A stretch of 64,000 bases of DNA from Parazoarcus communis SWub3 = DSM 12120 (GCF_003226565.1 NZ_QKOE01000002.1:62001-126000), one strand, 5' to 3'; counted from the first letter of the stretch, positions 28,875-38,479 are shown. Notes: generated from the letters alone by a model not told the origin. Translations and numbers: made by a program.

Positions 28875-29240
28875 TCAGCCCACCATTCGGGCAACTTCCT
28901 GTGCGGTCCGCTTGACGTCGAGAAAAACCAGGCCAAGCTTGGCACCCGGTCGGGTCAGGACGGTGAGCACGGCGTTTTCACCCGCGTAGGTCATCAGCAC
29001 GAAACCCTTGTCACCCTTGACCAGAACCTGTTCCATGGTGCCGCGTGCCAGTTCCTGTGCGGTGCGGTCTCCCAGTGACAGCATGGCTGCGCTCATGGCA
29101 CCCACCCGATCTTCGTCCATGCTTGCCGGCAGCAAGGAAGCAATGATCAAGCCGTCTGTCGAGATGATTGCGGAGGCTTCAATGTCGGTAGAACTGCTGT
29201 TGAGTTGGCTGAGCAGTGAATTCAGCATGTCTGCGCGCAT
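28875..29240 (-). CDS. Roadblock/LC7-domain protein
   Basis: This 121-residue protein is one Roadblock/LC7 domain, like MglB: LLSQLNSSSTDIEASAIISTDGLIIASLLP, then DRVGAMSAAMLSLGDRTAQEL, and LVKGDKGFVLMTYAGENAVLTVL (segments of about 10 to 95). Such proteins dimerise and act as GTPase-activating or adaptor partners of small GTPases; a matching GTPase is encoded four genes downstream. The ATG at 29240 is used; an ATG five codons later is a possible alternative. Confidence 0.93.
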   Translation of the reverse strand: MRADMLNSLLSQLNSSSTDIEASAIISTDGLIIASLLPASMDEDRVGAMSAAMLSLGDRTAQELARGTMEQVLVKGDKGFVLMTYAGENAVLTVLTRPGAKLGLVFLDVKRTAQEVARMVG

Positions 29241-29341
29241 GATGACGTCTCATTTTCATGGTGAAGGCCCGACGCTTCCGGGGTTCATGTATGTACTCAT
29301 TATGGATCAAAAAATGACAATAGTGAAACGCTTATAGTCCA

Positions 29342-31156
29342 TCAGGATACGGAAGCGGCAGATGTGTCAGGGCTGAACGAGACGGTGCTGGCCTGTTGCT
29401 TGAGCAGCAGCGCCTGGCAGCTGGCTGAGTCCATGGCGGGATAGAACAGCCATCCCTGCATGCAGGTACAACCCATGCGCTCGAGCAATGCAAGATCGTC
29501 GAGGTTTTCGACGCCTTCAGCCACGACCTCCTGTCCGAGTAACCGGCCCAGCATCAGCGTGGCATCGACAATGGCGGCGTTGCAACTTCTGGAGGCCATG
29601 CCATTGACGAAGCGTCGGTCGATCTTGAGGCGATCGAAGCAAAGGGACTGCAAGCGCGCAAACGAGGCGAAGCCTGTACCAAAATCATCCAGTGCAAGGC
29701 CTATGCCTTTCTGCCGGAGTTGCTGGACATTGCGGGTAGCGAGATCGTGATGTTCGATCAGCGCCGATTCAGTGATCTCGAGTTCGATCAGCGAAGCCGG
29801 AACCCGGTGTTTGTCCAGCAGGCGGTCGACCGCATCGGCAAAGTCCGGGTTGGACAGGGAACATGCCGAGATGTTGATCGCCATCCGTGTCCGGATGCCG
29901 GATGCCTGCCAGTTGCTGTAGTGGCCAAGCGCCGTGTCCAGCACCCAGTTGTCCAGCCAGTAGGCCAGGCCGGCATGTTCGGCAAGCGGGACGAAGCAGA
30001 GCGGTGAAATGGTGCCGAATTCCGGGTGGCGCCATCGCAGCAGGCATTCGACACCGACGATCCTGTTCCCGGGGCATTCCACCTGGGGTTGGAAGTACAG
30101 GTCAAGTTCCTGCTGGCCGGTCTGCAGCAGATTGCTCAGGGAGGACATGATCTCGTCCTGTTGTGGTGAGTCGACCGGATCATGTGTGGACGGCTGGTGC
30201 GGACATGCATGAACCGTGGCCCCCTGGCAGACGCAGGCGGGACCTTCTCCGTGCGCGGTGGGATAGGGGGAGGCAACCAGCGAATACCATGCGGTTCCTT
30301 CACCGTCACAACGATGCACGATGACGTCGACAAGCGTCCGGAACTGCCCGGTATCGGTTCTGAAGTAAAGTTTGCGATTGCTGTGCGATCCGGTCTCGGT
30401 TGCCGATATCAGCGCCTTGACCTCGTTGGCGTCGGTGATGGTGATGACCTCATCCAGGTCCACCGGACCTGTCCGTCCTGCGCTACGAAGGCTGTTGCCG
30501 AGCGCGCGGCGCGCGGCCGGGTTCAGGTAGATCAGCTGATGGTTGGCGTTGAACTGCAGCACCCATGTGGATGCAGCTTCAACCACGGCGAGCCAGGCCA
30601 GCCGTTCGTTGTCCAGCCGAACCACTTCCTGCTCGTCGTCGACGAAGATCAGGATCGAAGTGGAGGATTCCATGGGGACCGACACCACACCGATCCGTAC
30701 CGGGTGAAGGTCTCCGCTGCTTCGCCGGATCATGGCATGTACGTCCTTGCTGCCGATCTTGGGGAAGCCTGGCCCGGACACCGGAAACAGGGTGTCGACC
30801 TGCAGCCCGACGAGGGCGATCTCGTCGAAATAGCCCAGTTGATCGAGCAGTCGATGGTTGCAGGCGAGAATCCGGCCATCATCACTGACCTTGATCAGGC
30901 CGGCAGGCAGGTCGCAGAATATGTTCTCGTAGGTACGCTGCAACTCGCCATAGCGACGGGAAAGGCTGCGAAGCTCCGTTTCGGCGGGCATGAGGCGCCT
31001 GACGGTATGGAGGGTGCCGAGCAGCCCCATCGAAAGTCCGATCAGGCTGACGAAGATGGCAATAGCACTGCCTTGCACAATCACCAGGCCAAGCGAGGAT
31101 GCCGTGATCAGCCCAAGGGCGATTGCCAGGCGCATGCTGTTATCGTTGTTCAACAT
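29342..31156 (-). CDS. Membrane PAS-PAS-EAL cyclic di-GMP phosphodiesterase
   Basis: This 604-residue protein has two N-terminal transmembrane helices (about residues 9-50), two PAS-like domains (about 70-180 and 185-290) and an EAL domain (about 345-585). The catalytic and metal-binding set appears complete: ECLLRW for the EAL motif, NISA, ELEITES, DDFGTGFAS, LKIDRRF, AEGVEN and QGWLF. It should therefore hydrolyse cyclic di-GMP. No GGDEF domain is present. It is the first gene of the minus-strand signalling locus, 101 bases before the Roadblock gene, so the two may share a transcript. Confidence 0.9.
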   Translation of the reverse strand: MLNNDNSMRLAIALGLITASSLGLVIVQGSAIAIFVSLIGLSMGLLGTLHTVRRLMPAETELRSLSRRYGELQRTYENIFCDLPAGLIKVSDDGRILACNHRLLDQLGYFDEIALVGLQVDTLFPVSGPGFPKIGSKDVHAMIRRSSGDLHPVRIGVVSVPMESSTSILIFVDDEQEVVRLDNERLAWLAVVEAASTWVLQFNANHQLIYLNPAARRALGNSLRSAGRTGPVDLDEVITITDANEVKALISATETGSHSNRKLYFRTDTGQFRTLVDVIVHRCDGEGTAWYSLVASPYPTAHGEGPACVCQGATVHACPHQPSTHDPVDSPQQDEIMSSLSNLLQTGQQELDLYFQPQVECPGNRIVGVECLLRWRHPEFGTISPLCFVPLAEHAGLAYWLDNWVLDTALGHYSNWQASGIRTRMAINISACSLSNPDFADAVDRLLDKHRVPASLIELEITESALIEHHDLATRNVQQLRQKGIGLALDDFGTGFASFARLQSLCFDRLKIDRRFVNGMASRSCNAAIVDATLMLGRLLGQEVVAEGVENLDDLALLERMGCTCMQGWLFYPAMDSASCQALLLKQQASTVSFSPDTSAASVS

Positions 31157-31878
31157 GGGTACCAGTGTCTTTGTGGTCGCACGAGGCCCGTCGCGAGCAC
31201 TGTCGTTACGGTTGCCGATGGGGGTATCCGCATCCAGAATCAGAAGCGCAATCGTGCAGGGGGTCTGATCATGCGCATGGCAGCCCTGCCAGCTCGATTC
31301 AATCCGGCATGTGAGTTTGTTGAATCCAGTCCTGGTGCGTGTTTATGTCTTGGGCCACGCTGCTCGACCGAGGCTTGCAGCATGTCTGGACCTGTAACGC
31401 AGACGTATCCGCATGCGATGAAGAATGCCGGTTCCGTGTGTAGATTCGGTTCGTTTCCGGGGGGTATGGCGGGTCCGCCGACCGCGACGAAGAAAGCCCC
31501 TGGACGAATGATGACGATGTAATGAAGCGAGTCGCCTGCTTGAAGGCGCAGGGGATACGTGCACTGGGTTAGAATCGGAATATTTGCAGATTGCACGGCT
31601 GGGTCGGGGCGACCGGTAATAGCGGTGCATCAGCTGCCTTGCGACCGAAGCCAAGGGCGTGAAGAGGCTGTATTGCGGGTGACAGCGGATGTATTGGCGG
31701 AGCATGACGTAGGGCCTTTTCAAGGGTTGGTGATGCTATATCAATACTCCGTTGGGTTCTAGTGAAGTTCTATTAAATGCTTTTTGAGTTAATCCAAATA
31801 TAAAGCAGCATATACCAGTTGGTCAACACCAAAGAGCATGGAACTTGTGATTACCACTAAAAAACAGAAGTTGCTTTC
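31157..31878. other. Gene-poor gap
   Basis: No convincing gene, RNA or repeat was seen in this 720-base stretch. Short open frames on both strands have no ribosome binding site and no family resemblance. The right part (31740-31878) is AT-rich and probably holds the promoter of the Mu-type DNA-binding gene; the left part presumably holds the promoter of the EAL-protein gene. Confidence 0.5.
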
Positions 31879-32454
31879 TTGAAAGAAACTGCTTTTTCTA
31901 CACAAGTCCTGGCCCGACTCGGGTTGCCCGGCATGCCGACCAGTTCGGAAGGCTGGCGGACGATCGCGATCAACGAAGGGTGGCCTTACCAGGAGTATCC
32001 TGGGCGGGGGCGTGGAGGTATGCGAAGGGAATATACACCGCCGCCGCGCCTGCTCGAGTTGATACAGCGACAGCAGCGTGGTGAAACCGTCACCGAGGAT
32101 GAAGTGCGTGCAGCCAGGGTACGGCGCTTGTACGAAAAGGCGTCTGGTGCACATCTTCCGCAGTTGATCGCAGAAGTGAGCAAGACGCGGCAATCCAAGT
32201 ATCCCGTCGGCGTCGGTCTTCAGCACCTCGCGCTGCGCCTCGGAATCTACACGCACGAATGCGACTGGCTGCCTCATACCTTGACGGTGGAACAGCGCGC
32301 CACCCTGGCCAGCCGTGCGGCCATTGCGCTTCAGGCTGTCGTAGATCAAGTTAAGGACGTCGGGAGCCCGGAATCGAATTCAAGTGTCCTGGAGTGTGCC
32401 TTGAAGTTGGCATGGTTGGTTCAGACACAGGATGGACACGAAACGAAACCCTGA
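31879..32454 (+). CDS. Mu-type DNA-binding domain protein (orphan)
   Basis: This 191-residue protein starts at a TTG (31879) with no good ribosome binding site. Its N-terminal 60 residues (LARLGLPGMPTSSEGWRTIA, then NEGWPYQEYPGRGRGGMRREY) resemble the winged helix DNA-binding domain of phage Mu transposase and repressor, in which GW and the Arg/Gly loop are conserved. The rest is helical and unrecognised; it lacks a transposase catalytic domain. No other phage genes are nearby, so it is either a domesticated regulator or a prophage remnant. The upstream region has lower GC than its surroundings, consistent with transfer. Confidence 0.7.
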   Translation: MKETAFSTQVLARLGLPGMPTSSEGWRTIAINEGWPYQEYPGRGRGGMRREYTPPPRLLELIQRQQRGETVTEDEVRAARVRRLYEKASGAHLPQLIAEVSKTRQSKYPVGVGLQHLALRLGIYTHECDWLPHTLTVEQRATLASRAAIALQAVVDQVKDVGSPESNSSVLECALKLAWLVQTQDGHETKP

Positions 32455-32702
32455 GCCACCATCGAACTGAACAGTGAGCGTGAGCCCGCCGTCGAGACTG
32501 CTGCAAGCATGTTCGTTTCGACCATCTTGCCCAGGGGATGGTGCGGGCAACACCGATATCCTGCCGCGTGCAGGCGCTTGGCTGGCTGCTGGTACTTTTT
32601 TCTGCTGTCAGTACGTGGGTCTGATACGGCCCAGGCGCATTCAGGCTCGTCGGGCTGTGCAACAATAGCGCTCTCCCACTCACCCATCTCAGTCTGGCGA
32701 CG

Positions 32703-33056
32703 ATGAGAAAACCCGTCTATCGTGCCTGCGGTCTGTTTGCGCTCGGCCTCGGCGGCTTGGGTGTGGCCCTGCCCTTGCTACCGACAACACCTTTCCTGAT
32801 CCTGGCGGCGTACTGCTTTTCCCGTTCCCACCCGGAATGGGAGGCCCGGTTGCTGGACCATCCCCAGGTCGGACCGGCGATCCGCGCCTGGCGGGCGCAT
32901 CGTGCCATCCCACCACTGGCAAAAGGATTTGCCCTGGTCTGCCTGGTCATCAGCGCTGTACTCGGGTGGTTCAGTTTGCCCGACTCGCTGCGCTATCTTC
33001 CCGGACTGATTGCCCTGCCGGTCGCGCTCTGGATGTTGAGCCGCCCGTCCCGGTAA
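32703..33056 (+). CDS. YbaN/DUF454 family membrane protein
   Basis: A 117-residue inner-membrane protein with the DUF454 signature: an N-terminal hydrophobic segment with LGVALPLLPTTPFLILAAYCFSRS, then HPQVGPAIRAWR, and two further hydrophobic segments at the C-terminus. YbaN proteins are widespread with no firmly established role. The ATG at 32703 begins at the usual family N-terminus. Confidence 0.88.
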   Translation: MRKPVYRACGLFALGLGGLGVALPLLPTTPFLILAAYCFSRSHPEWEARLLDHPQVGPAIRAWRAHRAIPPLAKGFALVCLVISAVLGWFSLPDSLRYLPGLIALPVALWMLSRPSR

Positions 33057-33101
33057 GTCTGCCCATATCGAACTTCCTCGCCTGTGCGAACGAGCTGATT
33101 C

Positions 33102-33656
33102 ATGAAACAGATCCTGCCCGACTGGGCCGAACCCTGGCTGGAATTCATCGTCCTTGGCCTGCAGATCGTGCTGATCCTGCTGGGGGCCTGGTTACTGACA
33201 ATGATCATGCGGCGCATCGTTCGCCGGGTCGGCGAGCGCTACAGCCTGCCGCCCGAGCTTGTGATCGGTGCCCGTCGCGTGGGTGGTTTTGTCATCTATG
33301 CCGGCGCCTTGCTGATGGCGCTGGACCGCTTCGGCGTATCGGGCATGGTGTTGTGGACCGCCTTCACCGGTTTCGCCGCGGTCGCCGCGGTGGCGTTCTT
33401 CGCTGCCTGGAGCGTGCTGTCGAACATTTTCTGCACCCTGTTGATCTTCACCACCCGGCCATTTCGCCTGTACGACCACATCGAATTGCTCGAGAACGGC
33501 GAGAAACCTGGCTTGAAAGGCCAGGTGACCGACATCAACCTGATCTATACCACCTTGCAGGAGCGTCTCGCAGACGGCAGTGATACCGTGCTGCAGGTAC
33601 CCAACAGCCTGTTCTTTCAACGCGTGATCCGGCGCTGGCGTACTACAACCCAATGA
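33102..33656 (+). CDS. Small MscS-family mechanosensitive channel
   Basis: This 184-residue protein has three hydrophobic helices (about residues 13-36, 58-75 and 80-112) and the start of a cytoplasmic beta domain (RPFRLYDHIELLENG, then GQVTDINLIYTTLQ), characteristic of MscS. The third helix is Ala/Gly-rich as in the pore-lining TM3. It is shorter than E. coli MscS (286 residues) because most of the C-terminal domain is missing, like other minimal MscS homologues. It opens under membrane tension to release solutes. It lies 45 bases after the DUF454 gene on the same strand, so the two may be cotranscribed. Confidence 0.9.
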   Translation: MKQILPDWAEPWLEFIVLGLQIVLILLGAWLLTMIMRRIVRRVGERYSLPPELVIGARRVGGFVIYAGALLMALDRFGVSGMVLWTAFTGFAAVAAVAFFAAWSVLSNIFCTLLIFTTRPFRLYDHIELLENGEKPGLKGQVTDINLIYTTLQERLADGSDTVLQVPNSLFFQRVIRRWRTTTQ

Positions 33657-33709
33657 GATAAGGGGTACGGCCTGCTGGTATATGATGGCTTGAGGAATTT
33701 CCTCGAGCG

Positions 33710-35008
33710 TCAAAGATCCTGTTTTGCCCGATACATCGCCTGATCGGCGTGCCGTAGCAGTTGTTCGATGTCATTGCCATGATCGGGGTACAGGGCGATG
33801 CCGACGCTGGCCGTGATGCGGGCCTCGGCGTTCTCCAGCGTGATGGCGGGTGCAAGCGCTTCGCGTATCTTCGCTATTACGGCCAGGACATCGGTTTCGT
33901 CACTCACATCTTCCATCAGGACCACGAATTCGTCCCCGGCAAGCCGGGCGACGGTATCGCTGGCGCGTACTGTACCTGCCAGCCGGGTGGCAAACTCGCG
34001 CAGGAGCAGGTCACCACTGGCATGGCCAAAGCTGTCGTTGATCTGCTTGAAGTCGTCGACATCCACATAAAGCAATCCCAGGCGGGACTGTTTTCGCTGG
34101 CAGCGTGCAAGTGCTTGCCGGGTGCGGTCGTAAAGCAGCCGGCGATTCGGTAGCCGGGTCAGTTCATCGTACAAGGCCGCCTGCAGCAACTCGGCCTTGA
34201 GTCGGGTGCGTTCGATGGCGATTGCGGCCTGTGCGGCGATGAATTCCATGAGTTCGCGGTCGATGCCCGAGTAAGTCTCACCTGGTGGAGTTTTGAGCAT
34301 CGCAACGCCGACTGGGCCGTTGCGGGTTGTCAGTGGCAGGATCAGCAGGTATCCGTCATCTTTCCAGCAGGCGGGAAGTGCCTTGCCCTCCAGCATCCGC
34401 GCTTTACCGCCAGCCAGCACATCCGTGCACAGGCTACTGCCAACCGGGGTGCCTGCTTCATCATCTGGCCAAAGATGGCGGTAGCTGAAGGACAACTCGT
34501 CTGATGTGCCGTGGCAGGTGGCAACAGCAACGGCGGTGACGGGTATCAGGCTGGCGACGATGTGGTGCAGCTCGGCAAACAGGGCGTCTGCATCGGCTGC
34601 ATTCTGAGTCGCTTCCGAGACGGCATAGACGGCAGCCTGCATGGTCTCCACGCGTTTCTGCCGGGTGATATCCCTCGCCACGCCCAGCCGAAGGCGGTCT
34701 CCGTCGACCCAGCGTGCGGACCAGGTCAGATGGACCACATGCCCGTCCTTGTGGCGATATCGGTTCTCGAAACCGATGCGGCCTTCACCGCCCATCACCT
34801 TGGCTGCCTCAGCCCGGGTGCGTTCGCGGTCTTCAGGCAATACCAGTTCGATCATCGGATGACCGATCAGCGACGACGGCGGATACCCCAGGATGCGCTC
34901 ACACGCTGCGTTGGCAAACACGATCCGGCCGGTTTCGTCGACCAGAAAAACCATGTCGAGCAACAGGTCGATGAAGTTGGGGATGCGCTGTTCAATGTTC
35001 GTGTTCAT
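33710..35008 (-). CDS. PAS-GAF-GGDEF diguanylate cyclase
   Basis: This soluble 432-residue protein has a PAS domain (about residues 8-120: LLLDMVFLVDETGRIVFANAA), a GAF-like domain (about 125-268) and a GGDEF domain (about 275-432). The active-site motif is AGDEF (357-361), an active variant in many cyclases. An RxxD inhibitory site (RASD, 348-351) lies five residues before it. It probably synthesises cyclic di-GMP in response to a bound small molecule or redox signal; the ligand is unknown. It is convergent with the MscS gene, 53 bases away. Confidence 0.92.
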   Translation of the reverse strand: MNTNIEQRIPNFIDLLLDMVFLVDETGRIVFANAACERILGYPPSSLIGHPMIELVLPEDRERTRAEAAKVMGGEGRIGFENRYRHKDGHVVHLTWSARWVDGDRLRLGVARDITRQKRVETMQAAVYAVSEATQNAADADALFAELHHIVASLIPVTAVAVATCHGTSDELSFSYRHLWPDDEAGTPVGSSLCTDVLAGGKARMLEGKALPACWKDDGYLLILPLTTRNGPVGVAMLKTPPGETYSGIDRELMEFIAAQAAIAIERTRLKAELLQAALYDELTRLPNRRLLYDRTRQALARCQRKQSRLGLLYVDVDDFKQINDSFGHASGDLLLREFATRLAGTVRASDTVARLAGDEFVVLMEDVSDETDVLAVIAKIREALAPAITLENAEARITASVGIALYPDHGNDIEQLLRHADQAMYRAKQDL

Positions 35009-35254
35009 GCAAGCGCCAGATGTTCCGGTTCGCTTTGCGTGGAGAATGGATGCATGTGCCGGCGAGCCGCCGCCAGCAGGTGACGAGCAGGATCGAACCT
35101 GGTCGCCACAACCGGGTGCGTCGCGCGTTTACCGCACTGGTGACACTTGGCGAAGGCGTAGAACGTCGTGTTCATCTGGCTTTCGGGTCATCAGCAAGGA
35201 GGTGCCGGCAGCTTGCAGGTTGACGGTCAATCCGTACACGCGGTGTGTGGGTCA

Positions 35255-35289
35255 CCATGCCGACACTGGAGTCTGATGTGTCGGCATGG
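35255..35289 (-). terminator. Hairpin after topB
   Basis: A 12-bp perfect stem (CCATGCCGACAC at 35255-35266 with GTGTCGGCATGG at 35278-35289, loop of 11) lies 14 bases after the topB stop on the minus strand. No T-run follows, so it may be a terminator of the Rho-dependent kind or an RNA-stabilising hairpin. The rest of the 35009-35302 gap shows no gene. Confidence 0.55.
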
Positions 35290-35302
35290 CTGGCGACAGC
35301 GC

Positions 35303-37897
35303 CTATTCCGCGCTCTTGCTCTTGGCGGGCGCCCGCTTGCGTGCGGCAGGCTTCTTTTCGGTGGCTTCTGCAGGTGCGGTGGCGGCGGTCTCGTCGGCGC
35401 CATTGGCCTTGCTTGTCTTTGCCGTGGTGGCTTTGGGTGCCTTGGCCTCGAATTCGAAGCCAACCTTGCCATCCTTGCCACGCACCAGGAAGGCCGAGAA
35501 CTTGCGCCGGGTACGTGCGGAGACGAAGCCCTTGAGCAGTTCGGTCTTGCCTTCGGTCAGCAGTTTCACCATCTGCTCGCGCTCGATCGGCTGCTGCAGG
35601 ATGATCTTGCCGGAGCGGAAATCGCAGCTCTTGCCCGGGCCGACCGATTTCTCGCACACATAGGCCATGCCGTGTTCGAAGACGTTCGACTGGCACTTGG
35701 GGCAGGCGCCGATCGGTGCCTGGTCGGAGAAGTCGACCGCTTCGGCTTCCTCGCCTTCCTTGGGCTGGCCGAAATCGAACGTGGGCTGCTTGTCCTCGTT
35801 GAGCACGATGTCGGCATTGAACAGCCGGCCCATCTTGTTGCGGAAGCCAAGCAGCGGGCCGACCTTGCCTTCGCGCAGCAAGGCCTCGATCTCGGGGATC
35901 TCGAACTGACGGCCGGCGACGATCTTCCAGGTGCTCCAGTCGCAGGACTGGCAGGCAAACTTCTTGTAGTTCTCCTTGACCACCCCGCCGCATTTCGGGC
36001 ACGGGGTCTGAAGCGTGACGAAGTCACCCGGCACGGTGTCGGATTCGAAACTTTTGGCGCGTTCCACCACTTCACGCGCCATCTCCGCGATCTCGCGCAT
36101 GAAGGCTTCACGCGACAATTCACCGCGCTCCATCTGCGCCAGCTTGTACTCCCAGCCGCCGGTGAGCTCCGGCGAGGTCAGCGCACTGACGCCCAGGCCC
36201 TTCAGCAGGGTGATCAGCGAAAAGGCCTTGGCACTGGGGATCAGCTCGCGGCCGTCGCGGTGGATGTACTGTTCGGCAATCAGGCCTTCAATGATCTGCG
36301 CCCGGGTGGCTGGCGTGCCGAGACCGCGTTCGGCCATCGCCGCACGCAGTTCCTCGTCATCCACCATCTTGCCCGCACCTTCCATCGCCGACAGCAGCGT
36401 GGCTTCGTTGAAGCGTGCCGGTGGCTTGGTCTGCAAGGACTTGAGCAGGATGTCCTCGGTGCTGACCTTCTCGTTGGGCGTGACCGCTACCAGTTGCGGG
36501 CTGCTGCCTTCCTTGGCGTCCTTGTCCTCGTTGGCGGCTTCCTTGCCATACACCGCAAGCCAGCCGGGATTGACCAGCACCTTGCCCTCGGTCTTGAAGG
36601 CCTCGCCTTCGACGCGGGTGATACGGGTGGTGATCTGATACTCGGCAGCAGGGTAGAACACGGCCAGGAAGCGGCGTGTGACCAGGTCGTAGATCTTGTG
36701 TTCGGCCTCGGACAGGGTCTTGGGCAGCGTGCCGGTGGGGATGATGGCGAAGTGGTCGGAGATCTTGGCGTTGTTGAAGATGCGCTTGTTCGGCTTGACC
36801 CAGCCCTGCTTGACGATCTCGTTGGCAAAGGGCGCGTATTGATCGGGCAGCGCGCGAATCACATCCTTCACCGTGCCGAGATAGTCCTCTGGCAGTGCGC
36901 GTGCATCGGTTCGCGGATAGGTCAGCACCTTGTGCTTTTCATACAGCGCCTGGGCCAGCTGCAAGGTGACCCGCGCGGAAAAACCAAAGCGGCCGTTGGC
37001 TTCGCGCTGCAGGCTGGTCAGATCGAACAGCAAGGGCGACAGCTGGGTTGAAGGCTTGGCCTCTTCGGTAACCACACCGGGCTTGCCTGCACACTTTGTG
37101 CGGATGGCTTCGGCCTGCGCCTTGTCCCACATGCGGAAGGCGGTCGCATGCTCGTCGCCCTCGGGCTTCTTGAACTTCTCGTCAAACCAGCGCCCCGGGT
37201 ATTCGCCTTTGGCGCAGCCGAAGCGTGCTTCGAGTTCCCAGTAGTCGCGGGACTTGAACTTGCGGATGCGATCCTCGCGTTCCACCACCAGCGCTAGCGT
37301 GGGGGTCTGCACCCGACCGACTGTGGTCAGGTGAAAGCCGCCGGTCTTGGAGTTGAAGGCGGTCATCGCCCGGGTGCCGTTGATGCCGATCAGCCAGTCG
37401 GATTCGGCCCTGCAAACTGCAGCATTGCGCAGGCCCTCGACTTCGTGGGCGGCGCGCAGGCTGGCAAAGCCATCGCGGATCGCCTGTGCGGTCATCGATT
37501 GCAGCCACAGGCGCTGCATCGGCTTCTTGGTGCCCGCATGCTCTGCAATGAAGTTGAAGATCAGCTCGCCCTCACGTCCCGCGTCACAGGCGTTGATCAG
37601 GCCGGTAACGTCCTTGCGCTTGATCAGCCGGGTCAGCAGCTTCAGGCGGTCGTCGGTTTTCTCGATCGGCTTGAGCGCGAAATGCGGTGGGATCACCGGC
37701 AGATGGGCAAAGGTCCATTTGCCGCGCTTGACTTCGTATTCCTCGGGCACGGCCAGTTCGAGCAGGTGGCCGACGGCCGACGACAGCACGTAGTGCTCCG
37801 ACTCGAAGTAGTCCTTTTCCTTGGTGAAGCCGCCCAGCGCACGGGCGATATCCTGTGCGACCGAGGGTTTTTCCGCGATGATCAGTTGCTTGCTCAT
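35303..37897 (-). CDS. topB: DNA topoisomerase III (type IA)
   Basis: This 864-residue enzyme relaxes or decatenates DNA by transient single-strand breakage. The Toprim domain is at the N-terminus (LIIAEKPSVAQDIARALGG and NACDAGREGELIFNF). The catalytic tyrosine is in LTYPRTDARALPEDYL. The C-terminal part has two zinc-ribbon-like repeats (CPKCGG...CQSC and CPKCQS...CDFRSG) and ends in a Lys/Ala-rich tail. The DAGREGE motif fits TopB of the Bacillus type found in many betaproteobacteria. It is followed upstream by smg and dprA on the same strand, a common betaproteobacterial order. Confidence 0.95.
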   Translation of the reverse strand: MSKQLIIAEKPSVAQDIARALGGFTKEKDYFESEHYVLSSAVGHLLELAVPEEYEVKRGKWTFAHLPVIPPHFALKPIEKTDDRLKLLTRLIKRKDVTGLINACDAGREGELIFNFIAEHAGTKKPMQRLWLQSMTAQAIRDGFASLRAAHEVEGLRNAAVCRAESDWLIGINGTRAMTAFNSKTGGFHLTTVGRVQTPTLALVVEREDRIRKFKSRDYWELEARFGCAKGEYPGRWFDEKFKKPEGDEHATAFRMWDKAQAEAIRTKCAGKPGVVTEEAKPSTQLSPLLFDLTSLQREANGRFGFSARVTLQLAQALYEKHKVLTYPRTDARALPEDYLGTVKDVIRALPDQYAPFANEIVKQGWVKPNKRIFNNAKISDHFAIIPTGTLPKTLSEAEHKIYDLVTRRFLAVFYPAAEYQITTRITRVEGEAFKTEGKVLVNPGWLAVYGKEAANEDKDAKEGSSPQLVAVTPNEKVSTEDILLKSLQTKPPARFNEATLLSAMEGAGKMVDDEELRAAMAERGLGTPATRAQIIEGLIAEQYIHRDGRELIPSAKAFSLITLLKGLGVSALTSPELTGGWEYKLAQMERGELSREAFMREIAEMAREVVERAKSFESDTVPGDFVTLQTPCPKCGGVVKENYKKFACQSCDWSTWKIVAGRQFEIPEIEALLREGKVGPLLGFRNKMGRLFNADIVLNEDKQPTFDFGQPKEGEEAEAVDFSDQAPIGACPKCQSNVFEHGMAYVCEKSVGPGKSCDFRSGKIILQQPIEREQMVKLLTEGKTELLKGFVSARTRRKFSAFLVRGKDGKVGFEFEAKAPKATTAKTSKANGADETAATAPAEATEKKPAARKRAPAKSKSAE

Positions 37898-38011
37898 GCC
37901 GGCCTGGCTATTGCGGCACGCCGCATGCGGCGCCCGACTGTTGGGTGGTGAAGCGGCGGATGATAAAGAGCCCGCCGGCTGACTTGCAAGCGAGCCGCGA
38001 TCCGTCCGTGC

Positions 38012-38479
38012 TCAATGAAATACGGGTTGCCACTCTTCATCGTCAATCGACAGCAGTTCGTCGATGATCAGGCTGTCGACCGGCTGCTCCTGCTGCCACA
38101 GCACCATCAGCACGATGACCTTGAGCCGGTTCAGGGTGACGGCAAAGCCATCCAGCGCCATGGCCCGTTCGATGATCAACTCGCGTTGCGCGGTGTCGAC
38201 GACACCGGCCGACTCGAGAAAGGCGATGAAACCGCGACAGGCCTGACTCAGGTGAGCGATTTCCTCGTCGGCGTAGATCCGCATCGAGCCGGCCGCCGGC
38301 GGGATGCACGGCAGGGTGCTTTCGCTGACGCGGCGCAGGCCGGCCAGCCAGTCGAGGGCCTCGTTGATTTCCTCATCCTCGAAACCTGCCGCAGACAGCT
38401 TGCGTGCAAGCTGATCGGTTTCGGGGCAGGCATCGGCGTGGATGTAGCTTTCGAAGAGGTATACAAGAACGTCGAACAT
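38012..38479 (-). CDS. smg: Smg family protein (DUF494)
   Basis: This 155-residue protein matches the Smg/DUF494 family: MFDVLVYLFESYI at the N-terminus, GFEDEEINEALDWL, and DELLSIDDEEWQPVFH at the C-terminus. It is acidic, soluble and helical. Its function is not established, but it is nearly always next to dprA, as here. The ATG at 38479 follows GGAGG, which decides the start over an upstream in-frame codon. Confidence 0.93.
   Translation of the reverse strand: MFDVLVYLFESYIHADACPETDQLARKLSAAGFEDEEINEALDWLAGLRRVSESTLPCIPPAAGSMRIYADEEIAHLSQACRGFIAFLESAGVVDTAQRELIIERAMALDGFAVTLNRLKVIVLMVLWQQEQPVDSLIIDELLSIDDEEWQPVFH

Noticed and set aside
31240-31596. 118-codon minus-strand frame upstream of the EAL gene
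   Set aside because: No ribosome binding site, no recognisable domain, and an unlikely composition for a protein.
35168-37051. Open frame of 627 codons on the plus strand
   Set aside because: Antisense to topB, which is intact with catalytic motifs.
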